Assembly: GCF_001411555.2 (NCBI RefSeq)
Contig: NC_049909.1
Location: 6,951,485-7,015,484, forward strand
DNA: 64,000 bases
Source of the DNA: Juglans regia
Lineage: Eukaryota; Streptophyta; Magnoliopsida; Fagales; Juglandaceae
Direction of reading: 5' to 3'
Shown here: positions 47,417-59,579 of the stretch, piece after piece
Numbering within the stretch: the stretch's first letter is position 1
Layout: each line of letters opens with the position of its first letter
Position numbers and translations under genes: made by a program
The notes under the pieces: generated by a model
The model's database searches: none
Told to the model about the DNA's origin: nothing
What the model saw: only the letters and a program-made list of their open reading frames with translations

Positions 47417-47975
47417 TAGGGGTGAATTCAATCTGGTTAGGTTGGTCCATAGAGGGTTTTTGGGACTGGACCGAACTCCTTCGATCCCAGGATTTTCCCA
47501 CCCTGGGCCGGACCGACTATCCATATGGACCAAACCTTTAGTTATTGGTCTAGTCGATCCATTCGGTCCCTTAGGTCGGGCCCAACAGCAAATAAATTAA
47601 TTAATCTTTATTTTTTTGTTAGACAAATTAATTAAAAAATTATTTAAATTACTAAAATTAAGTTAATTCTTAATGTGGATTATGATATATTATTAATTAA
47701 TAGCATATATTATTTAATATTTTATATGGTCAATGATAATAGAATAGTTTAAAATTACATATTTAACTTATATAATTACTATACAAAATAATATTTATAT
47801 ATAATATTTTAAATATATATAGTTTGGTCGGTTTCGGTTCGGTTCGGTCCAAATGTCACCCAACCCTAGACCAGACCAAAAATCGAATTCCTCACAAGTA
47901 AAGGACCGGAACTGACCAAATAAATTTTCTATCCGGTCGGTTTTGCAGATCCAGACCGAAAATTTTACAGCCTTA
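47417..47975 (+). mobile_element. hAT-like MITE (559 bp) in the CACTA transposase
   Basis: Starts TAGGGGTGAATTC and ends TTTTACAGCCTTA, a degenerate inverted pair. Flanks GTCCCATT (47409-47416) and CTCCCAGT (47976-47983) agree at 6 of 8 positions, as for an old 8-bp hAT duplication. Removing it joins TNP2 ...WSH to ...QYLNDVETKFN exactly where the family continues. The interior is AT-rich with TCGGTTCGGTTCGGTCC at about 47827; no coding sequence. Confidence 0.7.
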
Positions 47976-48705
47976 CTCCCAGTACCTCAATGATGTTGAG
48001 ACCAAATTTAATCGACAAGAACGAAATATGGATGTTGTTCAACAAAATTTGGTGCCAACATTTTTTATCTTCTCTCAACGTGGGCATCCATGAGGATCTG
48101 AATTGTCATACCGCTTATGTGCTAAACTTCTTCAAAAAGCCCATTGGTACGTGCTCAATAATTGCACGGATATTGGGGACTACATCAAGTGAGATTTTTC
48201 TCTTATTCTGTGTTCCTCTCTTTTAAATTCTTATAGAATTTATATCACAGTGGCATGTAGCTAGATATAATTTTTTCTGTTGTAGTGAGCATTATGAGAA
48301 GATCACTGCAGAATCCACTCTCGAAGTTGACAAGTGGTTCAAACATTGTGTATGTTGATAAGAAACCCTCATGCGTGCTTCTTGCAAAGATTGTATGGAT
48401 TTCGTGCTATATGCAGTCTATTAACATATGAACTGACTCCATCTCTTATTTTCGAACAGGTATAAAAATGTATGTTGGCTCCCAACAATGTCTCCTATGA
48501 ATTGTACTCATTGGCGTGTGGTCCTGACCCTTGGGTTGTGTCATATTTGGGTTGTATAAACAATGATATAAGGTCCACACCAGAGACTGTGAAGCAACCA
48601 GTCGCACCCAGTGTTCTGGTGTGGTAGTGTTCTGGTGTGGTAGTTAGGTAATAAAGGACTACTATGCGGTGCTCACAAATATATTGCAATTGTGCGACAT
48701 AGGTT
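47976..48705 (+). pseudogene. CACTA TNP2, piece E (DUF4218 end)
   Basis: YLNDVETKFNRQERNMDVVQ, then HTAYVLNFFKKP. Probable introns lie at about 48190-48275 and 48350-48460, since coding sense resumes after TTGTAG and CGAACAG. EHYEKITAESTLEVDKWF and NNVSYELYSLACGPDPWVVS follow, the family's YELRSLACGPD motif. The end DYYAVLTNILQLCD is cut by LINE-3 within its target duplication. Stops are present. Confidence 0.85.
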
Positions 48706-48853
48706 TTTTTTTTTTTTCAAAAAGGAGGGCAGCACCTCTGGCACTTTATTAAAAAATGGCCTCACTTATGGCGGAGGAAAACCTTTTACATCCAAAATCA
48801 AAACAAAAACACAAACCGACCAACCCAAAACCCAAATAACCACATAAACAAAC

Positions 48854-51800
48854 TTACAATCTAACATGCGGCAATCCCGCTTTATCCAACCTGAGCATAC
48901 CTTTCAACTTACGTGGCAAAGCAATAAACTCCAAAAAAGTGTTATTGTAACCTTCCTCACCCCTACGAGTGAGGAAATCAGCCGCAGTATTACCTTCGCG
49001 AAACTAATGACTAATGATGAAATGCATGTCTCTTAACAACTTCAACAAATCATCCCAATAATCCCAAAGATACCACGCCGCACACTTTCGACTACTCAAC
49101 CAATTAACAATCAACTTGGAATCACTTTCAATAATAATCTGATTAAAACCCAAATCTTTACATAAAGATAAACCAGCTATTAACGCCCTTAATTCAGCCT
49201 CATTATTAGTACCACAACCAAAATAAGAAGAGAAAGCACCTACCTCTCTCATCACAAACGATCCCTCCTCCACCACATGTACCCGGGTTACCCCGGCAAC
49301 ACCATCTACATTCAACTTAATCCACTCGTCAGCCGGTTTCCTCCAATATATCAGTTTCAGACCAGGCCTTACACGATCCACATATGGCATTTCAAGCGCA
49401 CGAAGGATAGCCTCATCTCTTGCAGACATAGGCCATTGTTTCACCATAATAGATGAAATCTTCCGTATCCACACTTTAACTGCCAACCAAACACCTGACG
49501 CCGATTCAACTGAATTTTCCATTCGAGCCTTGCATCTACGCGTCCAGAGACGCCAAGTAGTAATAGATGGGATAATTTCGAGAAGAATGCCCCTGTGACT
49601 CGACTTCTTAGACGCACTGAACCACTGCATCACCGTTGCCCACCATGGCAAACCCGGAACATGGTTAAGTCCCAGCACAAGGGCTGATGTCTTCCATACG
49701 TCCGCAGCAATGCTCCAGTGCACAGCACATGATTTAAATCTTCCGAGTAGCCTTGAGTGCAGCAGTTACACCGAGAGGCCAAAGGTATTCCAAGAGATTG
49801 TACCTGAGAGTCCAACGCTAGCCCATTAAACCTGGCTTTCCACATGCACACAGAAATTTTCTTCAGAAGAAGGTGATTCCAAATCCAGTCCATGCCCAGC
49901 TGGTCTGTTCCTCTGACACGAATTAGCTCCCACGCTGAGGCTGATGTAAACTCCCCCTTATCAGCATATTTCCATACGGTAATATCATTTCCCATCTTTC
50001 CAGCCACAATGCCACGCATAATCTCCTCTGTTTTTTCTAAACCAACTAGATCCAGAAGCCGATTCTCATCCCAGGTTCCATCAACCCATGCCTCTTTTAT
50101 TTAAATCTCAGTCTGCCCAGTGTCCCTACTATCACACAACAACCCACTTGCAAGCCAACGATCATACCAGAAAGAAGAGTTGCCCTCTCTCACCTTCACT
50201 ATGACATTCTCTGTGACCTCAAGAAAAATCTTCATAATGGACTTCCAGAATCGGGAGGAATTACCTCTAGCCTCAGCAAGAGAAATATGTTCGTGTTTTA
50301 CATATTTCACTTGAAAAATCTTGGTCCATAGATTATCAACAGTTAACAATCTCCATGCAAATTTCATGTAAAGGGACTTCTACACATCATGGAAGTTTCT
50401 CATCCAAGTCCCCCATCCTTGTAAGGTTTGCATATTCGATCCCAAGCGCACCATTTCATCCTCGGCTTCCCATTCAATTCTCCCCAAAAAAACGTAGAGA
50501 TCAAAGAGTTTAGTTTTTTGAAAACCTTCAGAGGCACATTTAGAACTGCCAACAAGTGTGTAGCCATACATGATAACACATGTTTCGTGAGCGTAAGCCT
50601 ACCACCTTGAGAAAGTAAATGTAATTTCCAGCCAGCTAATTTCCTCCGAATCTTCCCAATAAGTGGTTCCAAATCTCTTGAGGTAAGACATCCTTCAACT
50701 AGAGGGACCCCCAAGTATGTGACCGGGAACTTTCCTTCCACAAAACCTGTTGATCTCACAAGATTACGACGCCGCGCAGAATTAATGGTCTTGGAGAAAA
50801 AGAAAGCCGATTTTTCCTTACTAATTAATTGCCCAGACCAATTTTCATAAACCTCCAAGGTTTTTATAAGCCTACTTACCGATCTCTTGCCACCATTCAC
50901 AAAAACTAATAGATCATCTGCATACAGTAAATGTGTGACAAGAGGCGCACCCATAGGATACGAAAAACAACCAATTCGACCCTCTTCAAAATTCTTGCGA
51001 AGTGATCTTGACAACACCTCCTCCATCATAATAAATAAATATGGAGAAAGCGGATCACCTTGTCTTAAACCCCGAGTCGGTTGAAAGAAACCCTTGCAAG
51101 TCTCATTCATCATAATGGAGAACCAAGGGGTTTGAACACACTCCCTTACAAGATTACAAACCTGATGAGAAAAGCCAAAAGAGGTTAACACATTTAACAA
51201 AAATTGCCAATTTACGCGATCATAAGCTTTGGCCATATCAATCTTCACCATAACGTTACCACCCTTTGTTTTCTTATTTAGAGAGTGAACCAATTCCTGA
51301 GCCAAAGTGATGTTTCAAAGATACTACAGCCTGGATTAAATGCTCCTTGTTCATGAGATATCAAAGGAGCTAAATAAGGCGCCATCCTTTGCACTAACAC
51401 CTTTGAAAAAATCTTATACACAACTGAACAAAGGCTGATAGGACGAAACTTGTCAAAACTTTTGGGATCCTCTACCTTCGGAATCAAAACCAGATAAGAT
51501 GCCGTGTAAAATCTAGGTAAAGAAGAACCTGAAAAAAACTCCTTAGCTGCCTCGACAACATCGTCTTTGATCAAATCCCAGCAACTTAAATAGAAACAGG
51601 AGCCAAAGCCATCCGGTCCAGGCGAGCTCTCTTTCGGTATTGATTTCAACGCAGATAAAATCTCAGTTTCAGACGGGGCTTTAGAAAGATCTAAATTGTT
51701 TTCCTCAAAGATGGAGCACTGTATAAGAGGTGCAAGATCCACCTGTTCAATGGTAGAATCATTGGAAAGATAGTTCTGAAAATAAATTAAAGCTTCTTGA

Positions 51801-52950
51801 TGGACCTGCTCCGTTCTCTAGCTGCATGCTCTGAATGACTTTATTTTTCCTCCGTCGATTGACAACTGCATGGAAGAATTTTCCATTCTGGTCACCCTCT
51901 AAAAGCCACCTCTTTTTTGCCAATTGAGAGAGTCTAGATTCTTCACATTGTTCCCATGTATCCAGTTCAAGTTTAGTCACCAAAAAATCACATTCAACCT
52001 CATTGTCATATCCACCTTGTAACCGACTCTCTAAGACCTCCAACCATTCTTCTAATTCTTTAATGTTCTGCCCCACATGCCCAAATACTTGTTTATTCCA
52101 AGCTCTTAGCACAAGCTTTGTTTTTTTCAACTTTTCCACCAACCTTACAAGACCCATAGCTGTAGTAGGTTTCTTCCATATGTCTTCCACACATCGCAAA
52201 AAATCAGCATGAGATACCCACATATTTTGAAAGCGAAAAGGATGCGGGCCATAGCTAACCATTGGTCTTTTGGTATGAATGATCATAGGACAATGATCCG
52301 ATGTTTTCCGATGAAGATATTCAAAGTACGGTAAATGAAACTTATTTGCAAATTGGGTGTTAATCAGTACTCTATCCAGCCTAGCCCAACTTCGAGTCTG
52401 TCCCTCATGGTCATTGCACCACAACAGTCTGCGTCCCACAACCTGAAGGTCCGCTAAACCACACTGATCAATACAATTATTAAAATCCGCCATAGAAGAT
52501 AGTGGCCTTAGATGCCCCCCCACTCTTTCACTATCTTCTCGAATAATATTGAAATCCCCTACCACCATCCAAGGGAACCCATTGGCATCAACCTCCTGTA
52601 AAGACTGCCAAAGCATTCTACGGTCCACGCTGTGACATTTCACATAGATAAAAGATACGAGTATCTTCTCTTCACCCAAACGAAACCACCCAGAAAGTAG
52701 TTGATTAGTCATAGACGGCATTTCCCACTCACAATCATCACTCTAGAAAATCCATATTTTACCATCAACTTCTGCATTAGAGCAAAAATTCGGTAACCCC
52801 ATCATACACGCCAAGCGACTCATTTGGTCTACCTCAGCAAAAGGCTAGAATCCCAACAATAGATACACCATACTTTCTCACTAAACTTTTTAAACGATTC
52901 TTGGAACTACCCAACCCGTGCAAATTCCACACCAAAATTTTATCAATCAT
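48854..52950 (-). pseudogene. LINE-3 ORF2 (endonuclease, RT, zf-RVT, RNase H)
   Basis: Start MIDKILVWNLHGLG (52950). Endonuclease: VVGDFNIIRED and TSDHCPMII (52721-51759, one open frame of 320 codons). RT: SSPGPDGFGSCFY, FRPISLCSVVYKI, a frameshift near 51290, MAKAYDRVNWQFL, LRQGDPLSPYLF, catalytic LLYADDLLVF and SKEKSAFFFS (51305-50400). Zinc ribbon CNCCTQGYSEDLNHVLC near 49750. RNase H: LNVDGVAG, NNEAELRAL, IESDSKLIV and NTAADFL (49300-48950). The final product motif RLDKAGLP precedes the stop at 48856-48854. A stop near 52840 (AFC-stop), others at about 50100, 50390 and 49004, and frameshifts at several points inactivate it, but decay is lighter than in LINE-1. Confidence 0.9.
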
Positions 52951-53030
52951 AAATTAAGTTTAGAGGGTCAGGATAAAACCCGTTGTGATTGTCTCACTGC
53001 CGTTTTTTTTGCTTCCATCATACGTCTGGG

Positions 53031-54467
53031 CTAACTACACTCCGGATCATAATTATACAACTTTTGTCGAACCAGAGCACCAGGAACACCATCATCCTCA
53101 GGATCTAAAATTGAAACTGTTTGTTCCTTCTCCACAATAATAACATTGTCCACTGGCCTTTGGGTTCTGCATTCCAACTCAAGTATTTTGGAGACCAAAT
53201 CTGTATGACCCTCCTCAAGAAAAGCTCTACTCGAGCCCTCACCCATACCCAACAACTCAACAGTAGGACTTCCAATGTCAACCTGCACTTCATGATTTCC
53301 TCCTTCTCTTCCATGCATAATAACCGAGTGTAATATTTCTGGATCATCAGGATACTCTTCAACGTAGTATTCCTTCATAGCAGAATCCTTGCCCTGCATC
53401 TCCACAGCCCCAACCGCACCCAAGTCCATCTGTTGTTCGGTCACATGCTTTTTATCCTCCTCTTGCGCAACCCCATCAACAACTTCAACCTCAACCAAAG
53501 ACATAGCTTGGTCCGTCATGTGTTCCTTCTCACCCTCCTTCTCAATCCCATCCAAAATCCCATCCGCTTCCAAGGCAACTTTCTCCTTCTCACCCTCCTG
53601 CTCACTGGTTTCTTCTTTTTCACTAGTTTTTCCTTTCCCTCATCGATGGTTCTTATTCTGCACACGGTTATTTGTCCCCCCTCCTATCTTGCGCTGCGTC
53701 TCCCCCATATGGCAAACCACTTTCGTATGCCCTTGTCTACAACACTTAGTGCAGTAAAAACCAATTTTTTCATACACTGCTTCCTGCCAAATTGTTCAGT
53801 TTGCTGATATGACAATCGGAAATCCTTTGATCTGTTCCTCCTTTAGATCCACTTCTACACACAAACGTGCCCCCGTAGCCCTTGTTTTATTCAGTGTTGC
53901 ATTGTCTGTACCCAAGTAACGGCCAAATCTCGTGTCTAAGATCTGTAGGCAATCGACTCTGTACATATGAAGAGGCAAACCTGGAAGGAATATCCATTGG
54001 GCCGCCAGAGATGATTCCACATGAAGATCAAACTCCTTTGTCCATCTGAATAACCTGAACACACACCCATCAATCACCCGACCCTCTCTTGCCCAAGCAT
54101 GCACGAAATCATGTTCGGATTACAGTTGTATTAGCACATGAAATTCATCCATAAAGTTGATAAGCGGGGCCTCCAATAAACCCCATGACTTAATCACGTT
54201 CAACCGAATCTTATCAATGGATGGCCTGTAACGTGAAAACTTTAACACCAGTGCAAAGCGGAAATCATCCGTTGCTTTTGTCATCTCAGACTCCATAAAA
54301 ACAAAACCTGGTTCACCATTCACGTCTACCGGATATCGCATAGAAAGCTTGAAGGATACTGTAGGCTTTCTCATCACGGCTTGTGCAAAAGATTTCTTAC
54401 CATGATCTCCCTCATCAGAACCCCCTGATGGCGTAAAGGACACCGGTGGGGGTGAAGGCGCCGTCAT
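53031..54467 (-). pseudogene. LINE-3 ORF1 (DUF4283, zinc knuckle, acidic tail)
   Basis: Starts MTAPSPPPVSFTPSGGSDEG. The DUF4283 region contains FRFALVLKFSRYRPSIDKIR (about 54220) and LAAQWIFLPGLPLHMYRVDC (about 53960). The zinc knuckle CTKCCRQGHTKVVC (about 53750-53710) is intact CX2CX4HX4C. The Glu-rich tail ends DPECS-stop at 53031. Stops near 54118, 53795 and 53638 break it. Unlike LINE-1 and LINE-2, the stop lies 80 bases before the ORF2 start instead of overlapping it. Confidence 0.85.
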
Positions 54468-54556
54468 TGGCTAACCCTAGCGTTGAAATCAAAAAAGATT
54501 TTCACGACGTTGCACCCGCTATTTTCTCGTTACTTTTACGTCACTTCAAAAGATGC

Positions 54557-55040
54557 TGCTACATAGGTTGGCATCATGTATATCTATTCAAATGTGATTG
54601 GTGGGACAGTGATCATAGGGACTATGTCTTGATCCACATTATACAAGTATCAATGTATCTCGTACATGGTATCAGGAGACCCAAGCGTAACAAGTCTTCT
54701 ATCTCGATGATGCTAGATTGGGAGGTGATTAGAACGTAGTGCAAACAATTGTCGGCAAAAATGTGTATTATGTTTTTCCTAAACAAACACCTGACATCGA
54801 AGATGCAGAACAAGCTAAGGCGTATCAAGAAATGGAGTCTTCATCTATGTGTCCAACCCCTACTTCCATAGGGCCTAACTATGTACCATTATGTAGAGAA
54901 ACTGTACAACATGCAGTAGTTCATGCATCTGCCATTCCAGAAGGAGATGAGAGGATGAGGAAGAGGACTTCCTCACTGAGGATGACTCTGAAAGGGAGAC
55001 TGTATTGAGGCAAGGCTTGAAAGGGAGACTGTATGTGAAT
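54557..55040 (+). pseudogene. CACTA TNP2, piece F (DUF4216 end)
   Basis: GWHHVYLFKCDWWDSDH is the DUF4216 FKCDWWD signature. VVQTIVGKNVYYVFPKQTPD follows after a short gap, then an acidic region with a frameshift (EDEEEDFLTEDDSERET in the second frame). This is the C-terminus of the transposase; no further TNP2 sequence is seen to the right. Confidence 0.85.
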
Positions 55041-55317
55041 TATAGGTAGGTAAATGATCATACATTTTTTATACATTGTATGCGTATTTATTTTCTTCGC
55101 ATATGTTACCCAGTGTATTGAATGAATGACATACAATTTGATGACGACACAACATTTGAGCTATATAAAATTCAATTTAGAGAACAATGTTACAAATAGT
55201 TCAAACTCCTGCATTGTATTGATTGGGATCCCCACACTAATAATGTAACTTCTTACATAAAATTGACCTTCTCAATATTTGGCCAATCATATACAAACCA
55301 AACTCAAAATAAATAAA

Positions 55318-56483
55318 TCATTCTCTATCGGCATCACTATTATCATCATGGGTCCTATGCTGTAGAATTGCCTGTACATCCTGATGTATTTGTACTGGAA
55401 GGTCATGATCACATTGAAGTTGGTCTTGAAGTACGATATGACGAGTTGTGATAAATGTCTGACCTTTCCATAACTCAGTCATCATAGACAAAAGTTGAAA
55501 TAGTTGGTCTTGTATGGAAGACAATTGGTGCAGTATTTCTGAGTCGTTTGTCCTCAGGAATGAGGTCTCACATGATCCCTTGCCTGCAGAGGTTGGGTTG
55601 CTTGACCCACTTGGTATGGTCTTGCTAATATTTAGGCCACAGACTTCTGAATAATAAGTTTAGAGAAAGACAATTGAGGTTTTTGGCTGGGTTCAGAAGT
55701 ATGAATACTCACAAATGGATGACACAAAAGTCGAGTAATCAATACCCCATAAGACAAGCTAGATGTTCTCTCATGAAAGACCCCCTCCATGATGTTGAAA
55801 GATGGAAAACAAATATTGTCACCATTGAGCAATGCATAGAGGAACATGGCTCTTTGAATGTTAGTGTTAGATCGGTGGTTGATAGGATAAATGTTTTGAA
55901 AAAGTATCTGTGCAAGTAAACACACTAGATTTGACATATCAGCAAAACTGAATGAACAATCCTGCTCACACCAATAACGAGACTTATCTACATGGACAAA
56001 CTTTGTTGACACAAGTTGTTTCGAGGGAGCATCTTCCTTAGGATAGGCGTACATAGGATTATCTATTATAGGAATGCCAATAACATAGGAGATAAGTTCA
56101 AGTGTTACCTCAACTTGAATGCCTCTAACAAATGTAACAAATGTTAGGGGATCCTCAATCATTGATGTAAAATTTGCATAGAACTCATGGACGAGTTCAA
56201 CACAGATCAATTTTGGTTCAGAAGTCAAGTACTCCCAATGTTGGGAATGAAATATTTGTGGTATGAAGCAAAAAGCCTCATCTGTTAGATCAGATAGCTT
56301 AATAGCTCGTTCACCTAGTATGGGCCGGTTTTGGAACCTGTCATACTACGTCTTCTCACTCCCTTGGTTCTTGGACTTGGTACCAACATCACCGCCTGTG
56401 GTCGAAGAGGGCCTAGCCTGAGTTTTCTGCTTCTTCAACTTGCTAGCAGGCATCTTGTAGTGTTTACCAATTGCTCCAGCCAT
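55318..56483 (-). pseudogene. Plant transposon protein (PF20167-like), with stop and frameshift
   Basis: Starts MAGAIGKHYKMPASKLKKQK (56483), a basic N-terminus; an in-frame TAG after QGSEKT; then RAIKLSDLTDEAFCFIPQIF. The core (56228-55632) has LVHEFYANFTSM, FVRGIQVEVTLELISYVIGI, QNIYPINHRSNTNIQRAMFL and YALLNGDNICF. This pattern (VxEFYAN...FVRG...LGIP...RAxLxYALxxG) is that of the putative plant transposon protein domain. A frameshift near 55620 leads to a C-terminal stretch with a short heptad-like HQLSSIQDQLFQLLSMM, ending at 55318. It lies opposite the CACTA genes and may belong to another element. Family match from memory of motifs only. Confidence 0.6.
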
Positions 56484-56639
56484 CACTGCATACAAACATT
56501 TATGGGATAATCTATTAATTTTGTGAGATCAGAAGGAAAAATCCTAAAAAACATGTGATCATGACAAGATATGCTAGATAATTCATCTAATGGTCCGAAC
56601 TATAATGGCGTAAGCAAATTGAGCCCATTACAAATATCA

Positions 56640-57260
56640 CCAACTTTAAGTTGGATGGAAAAGTAGGAATCTATGTTAGTGTCTACTATGAACTTATAGA
56701 TATAAAGAGACTGAGTTACATAATTGTAGTATGGTTGTGAAATAATGACACAAGTGATGAATATGATAGACTTAGTGTCAACATGAATGAACAATATTGT
56801 ATTAAAAGACAAGAAACAAGAAAAGTAACGAACAAATCGATTCCTTATGTTGAGTGAGAGTTTTTGTCAAACAGTTGGTGTGCAAGATTTGAGAAAGGGA
56901 GAACAAAGCATATTGTAGAAAACAAAAGGCTTCCTCAAATACAAATTAACCTGTACAAGGGTTCTTTCAACAAACATCACAATGGAGCCTATCCTATTAG
57001 TATCCAATATGAACTTATAGACATAAAGACATTGAGTTACATAATTGCAGTATGGTTGTGAAATAATGACACTGAGTGATGAATGTGATAGACTTAATGT
57101 AAGCATGAATGAACAATATTGTATTAAAAGAGAAGAAACGGGAAAAGCAACAAACAAATCGAGTGGTCCTGGTGAGTGAGTGTTTTTTTAAAACAATTGG
57201 TGTGCAAGATTTAAAGGAAGAACAAAACATATTGGAGAAAATGTAAGGCTTCCTCAAATA
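56640..57260 (+). repeat. Direct repeat, two copies of about 270-300 bp
   Basis: 56690-56940 and 56995-57260 share TATGAACTTATAGA, CAGTATGGTTGTGAAATAATG, ATGAATGAACAATATTGTATTAAAAG, AACAATTGGTGTGCAAGATTT and GGCTTCCTCAAATAC in the same order. They lie just upstream of the 56483 gene start. Open frames on the minus strand are duplicated with them and look non-coding. (Motifs are given in pieces; each is shared with small differences.). Confidence 0.75.
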
Positions 57261-58400
57261 CCAATGATGATTTTCAACAAATATCACAACACAACCTATC
57301 TTATTTGAGAAAAAAATAAATAGAAAAGATTTAACACTAGAGGATGTATTTTTCAGTTCCATCTACTGATAAGATCTAGGGTTTGATCCTAAAGCACACT
57401 TGTGATACAAGTTTCTGATGCAACCCAGGGAGGGTTTTCATTAAAGCATTGGAATAATCTTGAAAATAAATCGTTACCTTTGTGCTTGGTGAGAACCATT
57501 TTCTATTTGAAAATGTATTTCGTGCGACGTTCTTGGGTCACACTCTAGGGAGAGAGGGGCTTCAAAAGGAATTGCCTTCAAACGCCGTCGTGTAGGGAGT
57601 ATTTAAATTGAGCGGGTCGTTCGGAGGAGATATAATTTAGAGACACCGTTCAAACGTCGCTACTTGAGGGTTGTTCGAACTGATATATTTTCCTACTATT
57701 CCATTCAAAGGACTGGTGGTAGTTAAAGTATCCCGTTTGGACGTAAAATTGTTCCATCATCAGTTCGGTAGCCATGATGCAACTTGAGTTCCAGTGTTTG
57801 AATGACTGCATGTTCATCCACTTCGTTCGAGCTACTTTGATACGCTATTTATGTAAACTTCATGAGTTTGTTACTGATTGAACGATCAACTATTTTCCCA
57901 ATCCATTCGAGGCGTTTTGACATTACAATGTAAATTCACATTTTGCAAGCTGATTGAATGCCAGATTGTTTGGGAAGCTCCATTCGACCAGTTCTGATAC
58001 ACCTATGTAAAATAATTGATTTAAGAGATGATCGAACGATGAACTGTTCAACCCATCCATTTGATAGACTCTGTGAGGCATGGTAGGTAAATAACATGCA
58101 CAGTAGTCCGGACGAAAGATGGAACAGATGTTCTGCTTGAGTGACAACATCGATTACTTCACATGTAATTAACTTGGTCCAAAAATAACATATTTTTGCG
58201 TTTTTAGGAAAACTTTCACGTTCAAGTATTTTATTATAATTAAGTATTACTAATTGTATAGGTAGCTAATATCTAGGCGCAATTATTCATGATGAAAAAT
58301 TTAAAATACATTTTTTTATAAAATGAGCCAGCCATTTATAGTAAGGGTTAATAATAAAGGTAGCCCAAATGTTGTAATTTACGCAATCTGGTTCACGCAG
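57261..58400. other. No gene recognised
   Basis: The sequence has recurrent CCATTCGA / GTTCGAAC-like motifs (about 57590-58070) but no long frame with recognisable motifs. It could be an upstream region of the minus-strand gene or unrecognised transposon sequence. Confidence 0.4.
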
Positions 58401-58962
58401 GAGAAATGAAGCACGCCCATCCAGGATATATTGAAAGTACCACTTAAACATATATATCTAGCTCACACTACTCGTTCTATTCAAGTTTCTTTCCATGCCT
58501 CATCTTGGGGTTCCATTGTTTTCCACTCTCAGACAAAGGCGATTTCTAGTGTCAACCCTTCTCTGATTCGTATTTTTAGTGAAGAACATACCTCACAAGA
58601 ATTCCTTGAAGAATTGAACAGTTTCGAGTCTTCCTATTCCATGTCCTAGTTGATTTTCATCTTCAGTGCCTCTATATCCAAGTTTGGGGGTCATTGTGGG
58701 TTGGGGGTTTTGAGGTATTGTGGAAGGGGCTTTTGTTTCAGCCTTCGGTGCCCATTTTTGGTTTGGGATTCAACCCATACTGCTCTAGCCATCATTTATT
58801 GAGCTTGTGGTTTGGGGCTTTTGTTTCAATGTAAGATTGTGATAGGCTTTTGGCATCCCAGCGATGAGGGAGGGTTTCAAAATTAACCAACCGTCTCCAT
58901 ATCGAGTAAAGGTACGAGCTTTTTAGTCTTCCTTCCTCATCTTCAGGCTATTTGAAGCTTTA
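58401..58962 (+). other. Unrecognised 72-codon frame and flanking sequence
   Basis: A frame at 58431-58649 reads ...YLAHTTRSIQVSFHASSWGS and ends NSFESSYSMS-stop. Composition is plausible for a coding 3' end, followed by GT-rich sequence. I recognise no family and see no start with context. It may be the end of a decayed gene or chance. Confidence 0.25.
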
Positions 58963-59163
58963 GGCCTCGTTTGTTTTCACAACTCCTTTCAACTCATTTC
59001 ATCTAATTATTACGACTTCCCCAAATTCCCACAAAAAATAAAATAAACTATTCAAATTTTCCAATCTCGAAAAAAAGATATTAAAAAAAGATATTCTAAT
59101 AATATTTTATTTAAATTTTAACTTTAATCTTGACTCTTCTCATCTGTGAAAACAAAAGAGGCC
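58963..59163 (+). mobile_element. Tourist-like (PIF/Harbinger) MITE, 201 bp
   Basis: Terminal inverted repeats GGCCTCGTTTGTTTTCACA and its complement TGTGAAAACAAAAGAGGCC differ at one position. The 3-bp duplication TTA is on both sides (58960-58962 and 59164-59166). AT-rich interior, no coding capacity. These are the hallmarks of a PIF/Harbinger MITE mobilised in trans. Confidence 0.8.
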
Positions 59164-59579
59164 TTAATTGCATGAAGCTCGTGGTACAATAGATGTAAAC
59201 GTTCGCATGTATATAGGATGTAAACTACGGATAGTCTGTGTTGGTTTATATTTGAAAATTTATACATAGGCTTATGAAGAACATGGTAGTGAAGTGGAAG
59301 ATATATGTTGGTATCAAGGGGTGATTTATCATGGTTTTTGCTACACATAAATTGTTCATGCGTTGGAAGTATGGCACTAAACATAATTCTTGTGTTGGGA
59401 TGAGATGATATGGAGTCGAGTTGCTTAACATATAAAGGACATGTATTTAATTATACTTAAATTAATAATGATTCACACGTCATATAAATTACCATATAAA
59501 GGGTGGTATAGCTTAATGTGGTTGCTATTATAGGACAGTTTCTCAACAAATACTATGTATAGTTAAGCATATAGATAGT
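59164..59579. other. No feature recognised
   Basis: AT-rich sequence between the MITE and the TNPA-like exons; short frames only. Confidence 0.4.

Larger units (their letters stand above)
48706..54556 (-). mobile_element. LINE-3: complete L1-type LINE in the CACTA transposase
   Basis: A minus-strand element of 5.85 kb. A T run at 48706-48717 is the poly(A) tail seen from the other strand. The target duplication is TGCGACATAGGTT (48693-48705) and TGCTACATAGGTT (54557-54569), 12 of 13 identical. ORF1 is at 54467-53031, ORF2 at 52950-48854, with a 5' leader of about 90 bp. TNP2 reads across the site (...ILQLC / GWHHVYLFKCDWWD), confirming the boundaries. Confidence 0.95.
24989..55040 (+). mobile_element. 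En/Spm (CACTA) transposon, TNP2 transposase region, with nested insertions
   Basis: Six separated stretches, all plus strand and in correct order, make up one TNP2-type CACTA transposase: 24989-26170, 37728-38058, 42504-42698, 47006-47416, 47976-48705 and 54557-55040. Between them lie a Tekay-like element, two solo LTRs, a hAT-like MITE and LINE-3. A probable second CACTA gene is at 59580-60270 and probable subterminal repeats at 8929-9296 and 19447-20145. If so, the original element spans over 50 kb of this window, though the transposase pieces total only about 3.3 kb. Its own termini are not identified. Confidence 0.85.
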
